A stretch of 64,000 nucleotides of DNA from Halospeciosus flavus (GCF_029814175.1 NZ_CP122312.1:1302001-1366000), one strand, 5' to 3'. Numbered from the stretch's first letter, positions 24,850 to 33,998 are shown. The notes: generated by a model not told the origin, from the letters alone. A program made the numbers and translations.

Positions 24850-25872
24850 TCAGCGTTCGAGGATGGTGCCGTTGTTGCCGACGACGACGTCCGGGGTGTC
24901 GTTTCCGAAGTGGGCGCCGTAGGACATCTCGTTGAGCGTGTCCGAGACGGGCATCTTCACCGGTTCCCAGTCGGAGGAGGGCGCCTTGTGGTAGGCGGTG
25001 CCGCCGGACCCGACGACGAACTTGTCGCCGGTGTCCTTCCGGTCGATGCTCCGGAGGTCGGCGTTCCCGAGGTCGATGGGGGTCCAGCGGTTACAGTCAC
25101 AGTCGAGGCGGTACACCTTACCACCGCCCGCCGTGATGTACACGTGCTTTGTCCCGTCGCCCGTGGCGAAACTGATGAGGTCGTAGAAGGCGACCTGCGC
25201 GTTCGGAACGCCGATGTCGGACCACGTGCCGCCGGCGTCCTTCGTCTCGAAGGCGTTGCCGGAGGTGTCACACGCGTGGCCGACCTTCACGTTCGCCTCG
25301 CGGAAGTCGATGGCGGGGATGTTCGACCCGCTCCCGGGCTTCATCACGTTGCCCCACTGCATACAGCCGTCGGAGTCCATCGACCCCTTCAGGATCTCAC
25401 CGGACCCGTTGGCGACGTACACCGTCTCGCTGTTCGCGTTGCCGGTGACGGTGATGGCCTCCCACGTCGACGTCTTCTCCTTGGGGTAGGAGTAGTTCGT
25501 CTTCACGCCGGTGTTCACGTCGTAGGTCCCCATCGCACCGGAGGACCCCGCGAACCAGACGCGCTTCCCGTCGTCCGTGACGGCACACGTCCGCATGCTG
25601 TTGCTCCGCGTGGCTGGACCACTGTTGTAGACGAGTTGCCACGAGCCGTTCCGGCGGTGGAGGATGTTCCCCGCCTTCCCGACGGCGACGTGGCCGTTCA
25701 CCGTGTCGGAGACGCCGTATAGCGTCTTCGAGACGGGGGAACTCACTTCACTCCAACTGCTCGCCGTCGCGGCGGAGGTCGTCTGGACGACTGCTGCCCC
25801 ACCGGCCGCAGTAGCGGCGACGCCACCGGCCGCTTTCAGGAACGTCCGCCGAGTCTGGTCGGTTTCACCCAT
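24850..25872 (-). CDS. Tat-exported beta-propeller protein
   Basis: 340 aa. The Tat signal TRRTFLKAAGGVAATAAGGA is followed by a propeller whose blades repeat the pattern aspartate/glycine turn, then VWFAGSSGAMGTYDVNTG, then STWEAITVTGNANSETVYVA. It has four to five cysteines in the mature part (including LDCDCNRW), unusual for a haloarchaeal surface protein. It aligns blade for blade with the cytoplasmic paralogue upstream (23603). No catalytic residues are apparent; a binding or scaffold role outside the cell is likely. Confidence 0.75.
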   Translation of the reverse strand: MGETDQTRRTFLKAAGGVAATAAGGAAVVQTTSAATASSWSEVSSPVSKTLYGVSDTVNGHVAVGKAGNILHRRNGSWQLVYNSGPATRSNSMRTCAVTDDGKRVWFAGSSGAMGTYDVNTGVKTNYSYPKEKTSTWEAITVTGNANSETVYVANGSGEILKGSMDSDGCMQWGNVMKPGSGSNIPAIDFREANVKVGHACDTSGNAFETKDAGGTWSDIGVPNAQVAFYDLISFATGDGTKHVYITAGGGKVYRLDCDCNRWTPIDLGNADLRSIDRKDTGDKFVVGSGGTAYHKAPSSDWEPVKMPVSDTLNEMSYGAHFGNDTPDVVVGNNGTILER

Positions 25873-25984
25873 GCTGAGTCACCTACGTTCAGAGAAGAAC
25901 GGAAACAGAAAAGGAATTGTGGCCTAGTTATAGATATTCAACCAATGGCCTACCAGACAGCAATTTAGAACTTGTGGCCACCCG

Positions 25985-26956
25985 TCACGTCCGCTCGAGG
26001 ATGGTCCCGCTGTCCCCGACGACGACGTCGGGGTTCCCGAGCGCACAGCCGTTGAGGTGGAGTCCGACCGGCGTCTGGTACTCGCCCCACCCGGCCCACT
26101 GTTTGCGGAGTGCGCGGCCGGACCCGCCACAGCCGAGCCACTCGCCGTCGTCGTTGTGGACGATGGCCGAGAGTTCCTTCGACCCAGGGCTGAATGGCGT
26201 CCACCGAGTACAGTGGCGGTCGCCGCGGTACAGTTGTCCGCTCCCGCCGACGACGTAGACGTGGTCGGGTCGACTGACGACGTCGTTGAGCGGGACCTGT
26301 GAGAACTCGATGCCGACGTGGTCCCACGTCTCGCCGCCGTCTTTCGTCGCGTAGACGGCTTCGCCGTTGGTGACGGCGTGACCCTTCTTCCGCTCGTAGA
26401 AGTCGATACCGTTGACCGTATAGCCGCCGCCGGTGTCGGTGGTGTGCCACTGCATGGCTCCCGAGGAGTCGCGGGTGCCGACGACGACGCGGCCGGAACT
26501 CGTCGCGAGGTAGACACGCTCCTTCCCGGAACGCCCCCACGCGACGACGTCGTTGTAGGTCGTCCCGTTGTTCACGGGCGAGGTGTATCCCTGCATCGTC
26601 CCCGTCTCGAGGTCGTAATAGCCCACGCGCCCGCTGGAGCCACACATCCAGAGGTACTTCCCGTCGCTCGTGGTGTCACAGGCGTGGAGCGTCTTGTTGT
26701 CGCCCGTGACGCCGTCGGCGACGACGATGGTCCACCCGTCCGAGCCACGCCGGAGGACGTTCCCGCCACTGCCCACCGCGTAGGACTTGCCCGCCGCGAA
26801 GACGGTGTCGTAGAGCGCGTTCCCGGTCGGTGAGTCGACCTCCACCCACTCGCTGTTGGCCGTCGCCGACGCGACGCCGCCCACCCCGAGGGCGGTCGCG
26901 CCGGCGATGGCCCCCGTCGCGAGGAGCGACCGCCGAGAAAGTCGTCTCTCGTCCAT
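25985..26956 (-). CDS. Tat-exported beta-propeller protein, second copy
   Basis: 323 aa from ATG at 26956. The signal is RRLSRRSLLATGAIAGATAL. The propeller shares DGKYLWMCGSSGRVGYYDLE, the AMQW motif and the final VVVGDSGTILER with its neighbour, whose end reads VVVGNNGTILER. It is shorter and has diverged. It lies between the other exported copy and a PadR regulator. The set looks like tandem duplication followed by divergence. Confidence 0.75.
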   Translation of the reverse strand: MDERRLSRRSLLATGAIAGATALGVGGVASATANSEWVEVDSPTGNALYDTVFAAGKSYAVGSGGNVLRRGSDGWTIVVADGVTGDNKTLHACDTTSDGKYLWMCGSSGRVGYYDLETGTMQGYTSPVNNGTTYNDVVAWGRSGKERVYLATSSGRVVVGTRDSSGAMQWHTTDTGGGYTVNGIDFYERKKGHAVTNGEAVYATKDGGETWDHVGIEFSQVPLNDVVSRPDHVYVVGGSGQLYRGDRHCTRWTPFSPGSKELSAIVHNDDGEWLGCGGSGRALRKQWAGWGEYQTPVGLHLNGCALGNPDVVVGDSGTILERT

Positions 26957-27081
26957 ACTCTTGATACAGAAGAGGGGCCTGCACACAAAATGACCTTTGG
27001 CCGTTCTGTTAACACGAACCGACAGTTTCCGTGGACGAGGCCGCCCAAATGTCTTTATGCGGACACGCGGAAGAGTCGCCC

Positions 27082-27402
27082 ATGTACGACCTCATCGCCT
27101 TCCAGCGCGACCTCCTCTACGTCATCGGTGGGCTCGACGACCCGAGCGGACTCGACGTCAAGGAGGAACTGGAGGAGTACTACGAGTCGGAGGTCCACCA
27201 CGGTCGCCTCTACCCGAACCTCGATACGGTCGTCGAGAAGGGACTCGTCGAGAAGGGGAAAGTCGACCAGCGGACGAACTACTACACGCTGACCCGACGC
27301 GGGCGCCGCGAGATCGCGGACCGCCGCGAGTGGGAGAACGAGTACCTCCGCCAGAGCCCACACGACTTCGACGTCGAGACGAACGTGTCCGCGGACGACT
27401 GA
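27082..27402 (+). CDS. PadR-family winged-helix transcriptional regulator (RosR-like)
   Basis: 106 aa from ATG at 27082. FQRDLLYVIGGLDDPSGLDV, VHHGRLYPNLDTVVEKGLVEKG and NYYTLTRRGRREI place it with the 22674 regulator and haloarchaeal RosR. It diverges from the exported propeller gene at 26956, so it may control the propeller cluster. TTTATG at 27054-27059 is a suitable TATA element 23-28 bp upstream. Confidence 0.88.
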   Translation: MYDLIAFQRDLLYVIGGLDDPSGLDVKEELEEYYESEVHHGRLYPNLDTVVEKGLVEKGKVDQRTNYYTLTRRGRREIADRREWENEYLRQSPHDFDVETNVSADD

Positions 27403-27414
27403 GGACCCGGTCTC

Positions 27415-27915
27415 TCAGAACCGCGAACCGAGGAGCGCGGCCCCCGCGCCGACCAGCGCTGTCGGGACGCCCGCCTGGACGACCGGTACGACGAGGTCGC
27501 CGAGGTTCGCGCCACCCCCGCCGTCGCCGCCACCGAGCGCGAGCGACATGAGGAACAGCGCGAGACCGGCGAGGACGTAGAACCCGAAGAACGAACCGAC
27601 GCCCGCCGCGAATGCGCCGTCGCGTGCCCCGCCCGGCGTCGCGTCCCGGCCGAGAATCGCGCCGACGATGCCACCGACGGTCGGGCCGATGAGGAGCGTC
27701 ACGACGGCACTCTGGAGGAAGGCGAGCGTCGTGACGACCTGTCCCATCCCGAATGCGCCGCCGCCGACCCGGGACTTCACCCAGGAGAGGCCGACCAGTC
27801 CGGTCAATCCGAGTCCGACGCCGACCACCGCGAAGACGGCGACGACGAGTCCTGCAGTTCGCCAGCGGTCGCTTCCAGCGGTGTCGTTTGTCACGTTCGT
27901 GGGAACCGACGGCAC
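27415..27915 (-). CDS. Four-helix membrane protein
   Basis: 166 aa from a GTG start. About four hydrophobic segments (AGLVVAVFAVVGVGLGLTGL; VVTTLAFLQSAVVTLLIGPT; FFGFYVLAGLALFLMSLAL; GVPTALVGAGAALL) are separated by Gly-rich loops, including a GGGDGGGGAN run. No transporter or enzyme motif is visible. It converges with the PadR gene. Confidence 0.6.
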   Translation of the reverse strand: MPSVPTNVTNDTAGSDRWRTAGLVVAVFAVVGVGLGLTGLVGLSWVKSRVGGGAFGMGQVVTTLAFLQSAVVTLLIGPTVGGIVGAILGRDATPGGARDGAFAAGVGSFFGFYVLAGLALFLMSLALGGGDGGGGANLGDLVVPVVQAGVPTALVGAGAALLGSRF

Positions 27916-27949
27916 GGAGAAAAGTGTGTTCGCCGTCGTCGTCGGTCGG

Positions 27950-28303
27950 CTACTCGTCCAGTTCTTCGGGGTCGATTCCGCGTGCGTCGAGGACGAGTTC
28001 GACGATGCGTTCGGGGTTCTGGACGGCGAGACGGACCATCGCGTCGTGGGCCTCGCGGCCGGCGAAGTCGCGGATGTCCTCCTCGGCGAGCATTCGCTTC
28101 ACCTCGAAGTCGATGACGTCCTGGAGTTCCTCCCAGGACTCCTCGCGCGGGTAGATCGAGCGCTGGAGGTCGTTCGTGAAGTCGAAGGCTGGCCCACCGG
28201 ACTCCTCTTCGACTTGCTCTTCGACCGCCGCGGCGTCGACCTCCGCGGGACCGCTCTCGTCGAGTTGCTCGCGGAGGTCGCCGAGGGGGGTCTCTTCGCT
28301 CAT
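27950..28303 (-). CDS. ParA-associated small acidic protein
   Basis: 117 aa. The ATG overlaps the TGA of the ParA gene (ATGA at 28300-28303). The N-third is disordered and acidic; the C-terminal 70 residues are helical (LQDVIDFEVKRMLAEEDIRD, then AHDAMVRLAVQNPERIVELV). It shows no HTH or ParB similarity. By position it is the partner or adaptor of the ParA ATPase. Family unknown. Confidence 0.65.
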   Translation of the reverse strand: MSEETPLGDLREQLDESGPAEVDAAAVEEQVEEESGGPAFDFTNDLQRSIYPREESWEELQDVIDFEVKRMLAEEDIRDFAGREAHDAMVRLAVQNPERIVELVLDARGIDPEELDE

Positions 28304-29172
28304 TCGCCCACCTCCTCCTCGACGGTGGCGGCGAGCGTATCGAGGTGCGCTACCTGGTCGTTGTTCGGGTCGTAGTGTGCGAGGGGCATGTTCTCTCCGA
28401 AGGCTTTGGTGAAGGCGCGCCGGTCGCGGATACCGGGTTTGGGGAGTTCGTCTAGCTCGCCGTCGTCAATGCGGTCGAACGTCTCCGGGCCGATGCGTGC
28501 GAACTCGGGGACGAACTCGCCGAAGTTCTCGTTCAGGTCCTCGATGAGGATGCGATCGGAGTTCCGCTGGTCGATGCGGTTCGAGATGCGGTTGGGGACG
28601 ACCGAGAGGATGTCGAGACCGATCTGCTTGCGGATGGGTTTGATCTGTCGTTCGAGCGTGCGTTCGAACCCGGCCAGCGACTCGTTGCCCGGTGTGAGGG
28701 GGATGAGGATGTTCTGCGTCGCGACGAGCGCGTTGTCCGCGAGTTTCCCGCGGTAGGCGGGGCTGTCGGTCACGACGTAGTCGTAGACGCCCTCGTCGAG
28801 GAGGGGTTCGACCATGTCGCGGCGGAGTCGGACGTCGGAGAACATCGAGTTCCGGAGGCGGTCTTCGACCTTCTCCAGTCCCTTCGAGGAGGGCACGACG
28901 TCGAAGCCGAACTCGGTCGAGTGGATGACGTCCGCGGGAGCGGCGTCGCCGTCGTCGAGGAGGACGTCGCCGATGTCCTCGTCGCCGTCTCGGTACACTT
29001 CCTTGAAGCCCAACCCCATGGAAGCGTGGCCGTTCGGGTCGAGGTCGATGAACAGGACGTCGTTCCCACGGGCCGCGAGCCGGTCGGTGAGGTTGACCGC
29101 GATGGTCGACTTCCCGACACCACCCTTGAGGATAGAGACACTGACCGCGCGTGGATTCGTGTTAGTCGACAT
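28300..29172 (-). CDS. parA: ParA/Soj-family chromosome or plasmid partitioning ATPase
   Basis: 290 aa from ATG at 29172. The deviant Walker A is LKGGVGKST (15-23), with LFIDLDPNGHASMGLG and VVTDSPAYRGKLADNA as the switch and Walker B regions. Haloarchaeal chromosomes carry several ParA-like genes of this kind; some act in cell organisation rather than segregation. No parB follows, only the small acidic gene. TGTACA-type repeats lie 65-126 bp upstream and may be its operator. Confidence 0.87.
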   Translation of the reverse strand: MSTNTNPRAVSVSILKGGVGKSTIAVNLTDRLAARGNDVLFIDLDPNGHASMGLGFKEVYRDGDEDIGDVLLDDGDAAPADVIHSTEFGFDVVPSSKGLEKVEDRLRNSMFSDVRLRRDMVEPLLDEGVYDYVVTDSPAYRGKLADNALVATQNILIPLTPGNESLAGFERTLERQIKPIRKQIGLDILSVVPNRISNRIDQRNSDRILIEDLNENFGEFVPEFARIGPETFDRIDDGELDELPKPGIRDRRAFTKAFGENMPLAHYDPNNDQVAHLDTLAATVEEEVGE

Positions 29173-29236
29173 GCTTGGGGGAGATCGCGAGGTGATCGGA
29201 CGCCGAGCGTGTCCTCCCTCGCGCGTGTGTCTCACC

Positions 29237-29298
29237 TGTACAACGGTCACCCGCATTAAACCCTGTGCAGACGGTGTACACTCGGTGCACACTGTACA
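29237..29298. promoter_or_regulatory. Cluster of TGTACA/TGTGCA palindromic hexamers upstream of parA
   Basis: TGTACA occurs at 29237, 29275 and 29293. The related TGTGCA (29264) and GTGCAC (29285) lie between them, giving about 11-bp, one helical-turn spacing among the last four. The block lies between parA and tfb. It could be an operator or a partition-type binding site. Confidence 0.4.
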
Positions 29299-29427
29299 AT
29301 GTGTGTTGGTGAGCGTCGAACACTGATTCTGGGGGGACAGTGGCTCTCTGCGAAGAAATCGTGGGCCGTGACGCGCGTCAGACGCGCGTCGTCGGCCGTT
29401 CGACGAGCAGTGTGTGCAGTGTCCGGC

Positions 29428-30384
29428 TCACTCGAAGCCCATGGCTTCGATCTGCTCCTGGTAGCGATTGCGGATCGTGACTTCCGTCACCTGCGCGACC
29501 TCGGCGACCTCGCGTTGGGTCTTCTTCTCGTTGCAGAGCAGCGACGCCGCGTAGATGGCCGCGGCGGCGAAGCCCGTCGGGGACTTCCCGGAGAGCAGTC
29601 CCTGTTCGGCGGAGACGTCGATGATCTCGTTGGCCTTCGCTTGCGTCTCTTCGTTCAGCCCGAGTTCGGAGGCGAAGCGGGGGACGAACTGCTTGGGGTC
29701 GACCGGCTCCATCTCGAGGGAGAGTTCCTGGGCGACGTAGCGATAGGTCCGACCGATCTCCTTTTGGTCGACCCGGGACACCTCGGCGACTTCTTCGAGC
29801 GAGCGGGGGATGCCTTCCTTCCGGCAGGCAGCGTAGAGACACGACGTCGCGACGCCCTCGATGGATCGCCCACGGATCAGGTCTTCTTTGAGCGCGCGAC
29901 GGTAGATGACGGAGGCGACCTCGCGGACCGAGCGGGGAACACCCAGCGCGGAGGCCATCCGGTCGATTTCGGAGAGCGCGAACTGCAGGTTTCGCTCGCC
30001 GGCGTCCTTCGTCCGGATTCGTTCCTGCCACTTGCGGAGACGGTGCATCTGTGAGCGCTTCTTCGAGGAGATGGAGCGACCGTAGGCGTCCTGGTCCTTC
30101 CAGTCGATCTGGGTGGTCAGGCCCTTGTCGTGCATCGTCTGCGTGGTGGGTGCGCCGACGCGGGACTTCTCCTGACGCTCGGAGTGGTTGAACGCTCGCC
30201 ACTCCGGCCCGCGGTCGACGTTGTCCTCCTCGATGACGAGGCCACAGTCCTGACAGATGAGCTCCCCCTGGTCCGCGCTCATGCTGATGTTGTCGGACTC
30301 ACACTCGGGACAGGTCTGTGTCCCTTCGGATTCCGACTCCGTCTGCTCCGCCTCTCGCTCTTGTTGCCGGCTCGGGCGAACCAT
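29428..30384 (-). CDS. tfb: Transcription initiation factor TFB
   Basis: 318 aa. An N-terminal zinc ribbon (CPEC and CQDC, residues 24-47) is followed by the B-reader/linker ([20 protein letters not shown]) and two cyclin folds (about 120-205 and 215-305) ending in the DNA-reading helix [20 protein letters not shown]. It recruits RNA polymerase to TBP-bound promoters. Haloarchaea have several TFBs; which paralogue this is cannot be told. Upstream the A/T-rich ATAAATCTTATAATG (30438-30452) is a likely promoter. Confidence 0.95.
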   Translation of the reverse strand: MVRPSRQQEREAEQTESESEGTQTCPECESDNISMSADQGELICQDCGLVIEEDNVDRGPEWRAFNHSERQEKSRVGAPTTQTMHDKGLTTQIDWKDQDAYGRSISSKKRSQMHRLRKWQERIRTKDAGERNLQFALSEIDRMASALGVPRSVREVASVIYRRALKEDLIRGRSIEGVATSCLYAACRKEGIPRSLEEVAEVSRVDQKEIGRTYRYVAQELSLEMEPVDPKQFVPRFASELGLNEETQAKANEIIDVSAEQGLLSGKSPTGFAAAAIYAASLLCNEKKTQREVAEVAQVTEVTIRNRYQEQIEAMGFE

Positions 30385-30617
30385 TGTACGTTACTCAAGT
30401 ACACCGGTAGCTTTAAGCCCTTTGCCCAGCCGGGTGCCATAAATCTTATAATGTTGTAGATGCGGGGTGTGTCTCCGATGCACGCTCGTCGGCTCGGGCC
30501 GGTATTTCTCGTCGCTCCGAAGAGGTAATCTCGCGGCCGAGAGCGAAGAATTAGCTGGAGACCTCTCTTTATTCTTGAGTTAAGTTCAGTCAGTTCCCGC
30601 CAGTAGGTGGAAGTGTA

Positions 30618-30743
30618 ATGTCCGACCTCCCCCAAACGCTGGCAGACCACCCACGCATGATCGGCGTCCTGTTCACGATGGCCCTGCTGCTGTCGCAGGC
30701 CGGAAACGCTGCCGCGATGTTCTCCTGCAACCCCGGTCCGTAA
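30618..30743 (+). CDS. 41-aa peptide with signal-like helix (DUF7503-like)
   Basis: The ORF was below usual length limits. The peptide starts MSDLPQTLADHPRMIGVLF, runs into a hydrophobic helix (residues 14-30), reaches an AxA-type site (NAAA) and ends MFSCNPGP. The layout, with a polar N-region, one helix, a possible cleavage site and a short tail ending GP, recurs in a family of tiny haloarchaeal proteins (DUF7503, from memory). It ends 24 bp before the stop of the convergent CHAT gene. It could be a membrane peptide or, if cleaved, an exported octapeptide. Confidence 0.65.
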   Translation: MSDLPQTLADHPRMIGVLFTMALLLSQAGNAAAMFSCNPGP

Positions 30744-30767
30744 GGCGGTCGTCGACGCCCAGTTCGC

Positions 30768-32891
30768 TCATCGACTCAACAATTCTCGCAGTTCTCGCGT
30801 GCTGATCTCGTCGCTCCAGCGAAGCTCCCCGCCGACTTCGAGCGGAATCGTGTGAATCGACACTTCCTGTTCGAACTCCTCGACGGTGTACTCGATGTCG
30901 CTGATGGTGCCGACGTTGAGGTGTCGCGTTGGGCCCTTCCCGAGCGGCATCATCAGGGAGCCGACGTGCTTCTGCGGCGTCGGGTAGGGTTGTGCCGCCA
31001 TCCGGACGGTGTCGTCGACGAGGTCTTTCGCCGTCACGATGGCCGGGATTCCGCCCTCGCTCTGGACGAGCGTCGTCTTCCCGTCGCCGAGCGTGATGTA
31101 GCGGTGGCCGGTCAGGTTCTGGTCCCGGACGATGGCCGCCGCGGCGCGGAACGTGAACCCGTAGTTGAGCAACCGCGCGACGGTCCGCCCGACCTGCGTC
31201 GCAATCTGGTTGCCGACCTCCGCGAGCGTCGCGATGCCTGCGTGGCTCCCGCGGTCGACGAGTGCCTCGCCCTGCTCGTAGGAGCGACAGGCGTTGAGGA
31301 CGAACGTCGTGACGTTCACGTCGTCGAGCGTGCGCGCGTCGAGTGCGCCGTCGGGACACTGGAAGCCGCTCTCGTCGACGTGACCGATGTAGTGGAGGAG
31401 GTCGACGTCCTCCGCCAGGAGGTCGCGGAGGTCCTCGGTCTCGACACTCGAGTGGAGTGTCACGTCGAACTCCAGCATGTCGCGGAGTCCGTAGAACTCC
31501 TCAACGACGCCCTCCTCGGCCATCCGCTCGTCATTACAGACGACGTGGATGTCGATGTACGTCTTCTCGGGCGGTTCGCGGTCGAAGCGCCGCCGGTAGG
31601 AGGTCGGCGTCGCCTTGTTCGCGCCGAGGGGGTAGCCGTCGCCGACCCACGCGTGTTCGAGCGTGTCGACGGTGTCCGGCTTGACGATGTCGCCGACCTC
31701 GTCGGGGGTCGACGTCTCGACCTCGGCGTGCGACTCGGCCGGCGCGCGTTCGCTGCGCGTGAACGTCTCGTCGGCCCGGTAGAAGTCGGTCAGCGGTTCG
31801 GGTTCGCTCGTCGTCGAGGAGGGCGTCCGGTCGGGACAGCGCACGACCGAGAGGTCGTCGGCGACGAAGGGGAGCATCTCGACGTTGTTCGGCGTCGGCA
31901 CGACGTCCGTCGTCAGGTGCCAGCGCGAGAGCAGGTCCGAGACGTCGTCGTAGGGGACCGAGAGGTACTCGGCGGTGCGCTCGTCGATGGGTTGGTCGTA
32001 CACTGCCGCGGGGTCGAAGTCGAGGCGTTCGTCGAGCACCGCGCGCTCGTGGAGGTCGACTTCGTAGTACCCCTCGGTTCGGACGACGCAGTCGAGGAGG
32101 AAACAGGTCTGGAGGGTCTCGGCGACGGCGGACTCGAAGCGTTCCTCGGGGAACCGGCGTTCCGTCCCCGCCGCGACGAGTCGTGGGGTGTCGCCGGCGA
32201 CGACCTCCGCGCCTAGGTAGTAAGCCAGAGGGGCGACCGGGTAGACGAAGCGCCGCTCCGGCGGGACCTCGATGCGGACGCCGGTGTCGGGCCGTTCGAG
32301 GGCTTCGGGGGCGTGGAACGTGTCCCCGCGCTCGACGAGCGGCGGGTGGCCGCGGAGGGTCGGGAACGACCGCTCGGGCGAGGTCGTCTTCAGCGCGGAC
32401 CCGAGCAAGGAGACTGCACGCATCACGTCCGTCACGTCGTCGCCGACGGTGACGGTGCCGGCCGGTTGTTGGTGGAGCGAGCGAACGCCGACGTCGACCG
32501 GGCGGGACTCGCCGAAGTCGACGCGGACCCTGTCGTCGAGTACCTCGAGTCGGATGTCGCCGTCGACGGCGAGGTAGAGTTTCAGCGGCGCGTTGCTCGG
32601 TTCGAGGTTGTAGCGTGCCGCGGGGAGGGTTCGTTCGTCGTTCTCGTCGGGGGCGAAGTCGGTGACGAGGTCGCCGGCCTCGTCGCGGACGAGCAGCGGG
32701 GTTCGTGTCGGGAGTTCGATAGCGGTCGTGTCGAAGCGGACCGCCCGGTCGACCGGGAAGTAGAACGAGCCGCCGTCGGCCGACCGGAACTCGACCTCGT
32801 CGGGGGTGTAGAGCGTGAACTGCGCGCTCTCGATCGGGTCATCGACGCGGACACCCGGACGCGAGTCGAGGCGGTCGAAGTCGGGACGCAC
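30768..32891 (-). CDS. CHAT-domain caspase-like protease
   Basis: 707 aa. The C-terminal third (about 440-640) is a CHAT caspase-fold domain: His504 in HYIGHVDESG and Cys535 in VLNACRSYEQGEAL form the expected catalytic dyad. Residues 1-350 are a beta-rich haloarchaeal domain of unknown fold. No signal peptide, so cytoplasmic. CHAT proteases act in TPR-CHAT/Craspase defence, in programmed cell death and in separase-like cleavage. It is 84 bp downstream of, and co-directional with, a beta-propeller gene, the probable regulatory partner. Substrate unknown. Confidence 0.8.
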   Translation of the reverse strand: MRPDFDRLDSRPGVRVDDPIESAQFTLYTPDEVEFRSADGGSFYFPVDRAVRFDTTAIELPTRTPLLVRDEAGDLVTDFAPDENDERTLPAARYNLEPSNAPLKLYLAVDGDIRLEVLDDRVRVDFGESRPVDVGVRSLHQQPAGTVTVGDDVTDVMRAVSLLGSALKTTSPERSFPTLRGHPPLVERGDTFHAPEALERPDTGVRIEVPPERRFVYPVAPLAYYLGAEVVAGDTPRLVAAGTERRFPEERFESAVAETLQTCFLLDCVVRTEGYYEVDLHERAVLDERLDFDPAAVYDQPIDERTAEYLSVPYDDVSDLLSRWHLTTDVVPTPNNVEMLPFVADDLSVVRCPDRTPSSTTSEPEPLTDFYRADETFTRSERAPAESHAEVETSTPDEVGDIVKPDTVDTLEHAWVGDGYPLGANKATPTSYRRRFDREPPEKTYIDIHVVCNDERMAEEGVVEEFYGLRDMLEFDVTLHSSVETEDLRDLLAEDVDLLHYIGHVDESGFQCPDGALDARTLDDVNVTTFVLNACRSYEQGEALVDRGSHAGIATLAEVGNQIATQVGRTVARLLNYGFTFRAAAAIVRDQNLTGHRYITLGDGKTTLVQSEGGIPAIVTAKDLVDDTVRMAAQPYPTPQKHVGSLMMPLGKGPTRHLNVGTISDIEYTVEEFEQEVSIHTIPLEVGGELRWSDEISTRELRELLSR

Positions 32892-32975
32892 GAGTACGAC
32901 TACACCAGCGCAACTAAAGAACTTGTCCCAAAAGTACTACGTTCTCGCCGCGGGCACCGGTGCGGCGAGCGCCGG

Positions 32976-33884
32976 TCACCAGACGTTCGAGGTGTGTTCG
33001 AGGGCGGTCCCGCTCACGCCGACGACGATGGGGTGTTTCCCGAGGACGGCGTCGTGGAGGTTCTTCCCGGTCTGCGTGTCCGCGGCGGCCCAGTCGTCGT
33101 CGTGCCACCGGTAGACGGACCCGCTCCCGCCGACGGCGAGCGCGACGTCCTCGTCGACCGCGAGTCCGTAGAACGTGGTGCTGTCGAGGTCGTACGGCGT
33201 CCACTTCCCACTCTCTCGGTCGTACGCGCTCACACAGCCGTTTCCACCGGCGACGTAGAGCCGACCGTTGGCGGCGTCGAGCGCGTGGTAGGTCGTCTCA
33301 GCCTCGGGAACGCCGACGTGACGCCACCCCTCCTCGGCGGTGGTCCGGAACACGTCGCCGCTCTCGTCGAGGACGTATCCGACGCCGTCCGCGGTCCCGA
33401 CGGCCCCGTTGATGGCGGTCGCGCCCGCGGGTCGTGCCATCGCGCCGAAGCGGACCTCCTCGCCGTCGGCCACGGCGGAGACGACCGTCCCCGCGTTCGA
33501 CCCGACGATGAGCTTCTCGGACCCGCGCTTCCCGACGACAGCGATGGACCGGAACCGGTCGGTCTGTCCGAGCGGTTCGGACTCGTTCGAGCGCTCGCCC
33601 TTCTCCAGGTCGTAGTAGCCGAGCGCGCCGTTCGCGCCGCAGAACCAGACCCGCTTCCCGTCGTCGGTCGCGGCGACGGCGTGGAGGGCGCGGTTGTCGG
33701 CGCCGGGACCGTCCTCGACGACGACGCCCCACTCGCCGTTCTTCGCGCGCCCGACGACGACGCCGTCGTCACCGACGGCACACGGGCCGTTCACGGTTCG
33801 CGTCGCGCTCCTGAAAGTCTCCTCGACGGAGATCTCGACGGTTCGCCAGTTACCGGCCTGCTCGTCCGAGACGAAGGACCACAT
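32976..33884 (-). CDS. Cytoplasmic beta-propeller protein upstream of the CHAT protease
   Basis: 302 aa from ATG at 33884; the longer frame to 34625 is a shadow of the DICT gene. There is no signal peptide. Blades read DDGKRVWFCGANGALGYYDLE, GRLYVAGGNGCVSAYDRESG and DVALAVGGSGSVYRWHDDDW, and the last ends VVGVSGTALEHT. It is the fourth member of the propeller family at 23603-26956 but lies 6 kb away and is wired to a protease gene. Propellers commonly bind peptides or proteins, so it may sense or present the CHAT substrate. Confidence 0.73.
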   Translation of the reverse strand: MWSFVSDEQAGNWRTVEISVEETFRSATRTVNGPCAVGDDGVVVGRAKNGEWGVVVEDGPGADNRALHAVAATDDGKRVWFCGANGALGYYDLEKGERSNESEPLGQTDRFRSIAVVGKRGSEKLIVGSNAGTVVSAVADGEEVRFGAMARPAGATAINGAVGTADGVGYVLDESGDVFRTTAEEGWRHVGVPEAETTYHALDAANGRLYVAGGNGCVSAYDRESGKWTPYDLDSTTFYGLAVDEDVALAVGGSGSVYRWHDDDWAAADTQTGKNLHDAVLGKHPIVVGVSGTALEHTSNVW

Positions 33885-33998
33885 ACGTATCAACAATCTA
33901 CAGTGTTCAGCGGGAAAAAGCGCCGTCCTCACCCCGACGAGGAGTCGGCGCTCGACCGAGCCACAAGCTATTTGCCCGCAGTCCGGAAACCACCGACC

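Noticed and set aside
30279..30650. 123-aa minus-strand frame upstream of tfb
   Set aside because: It overlaps the tfb start and promoter region and has basic, non-acidic composition with no domain.
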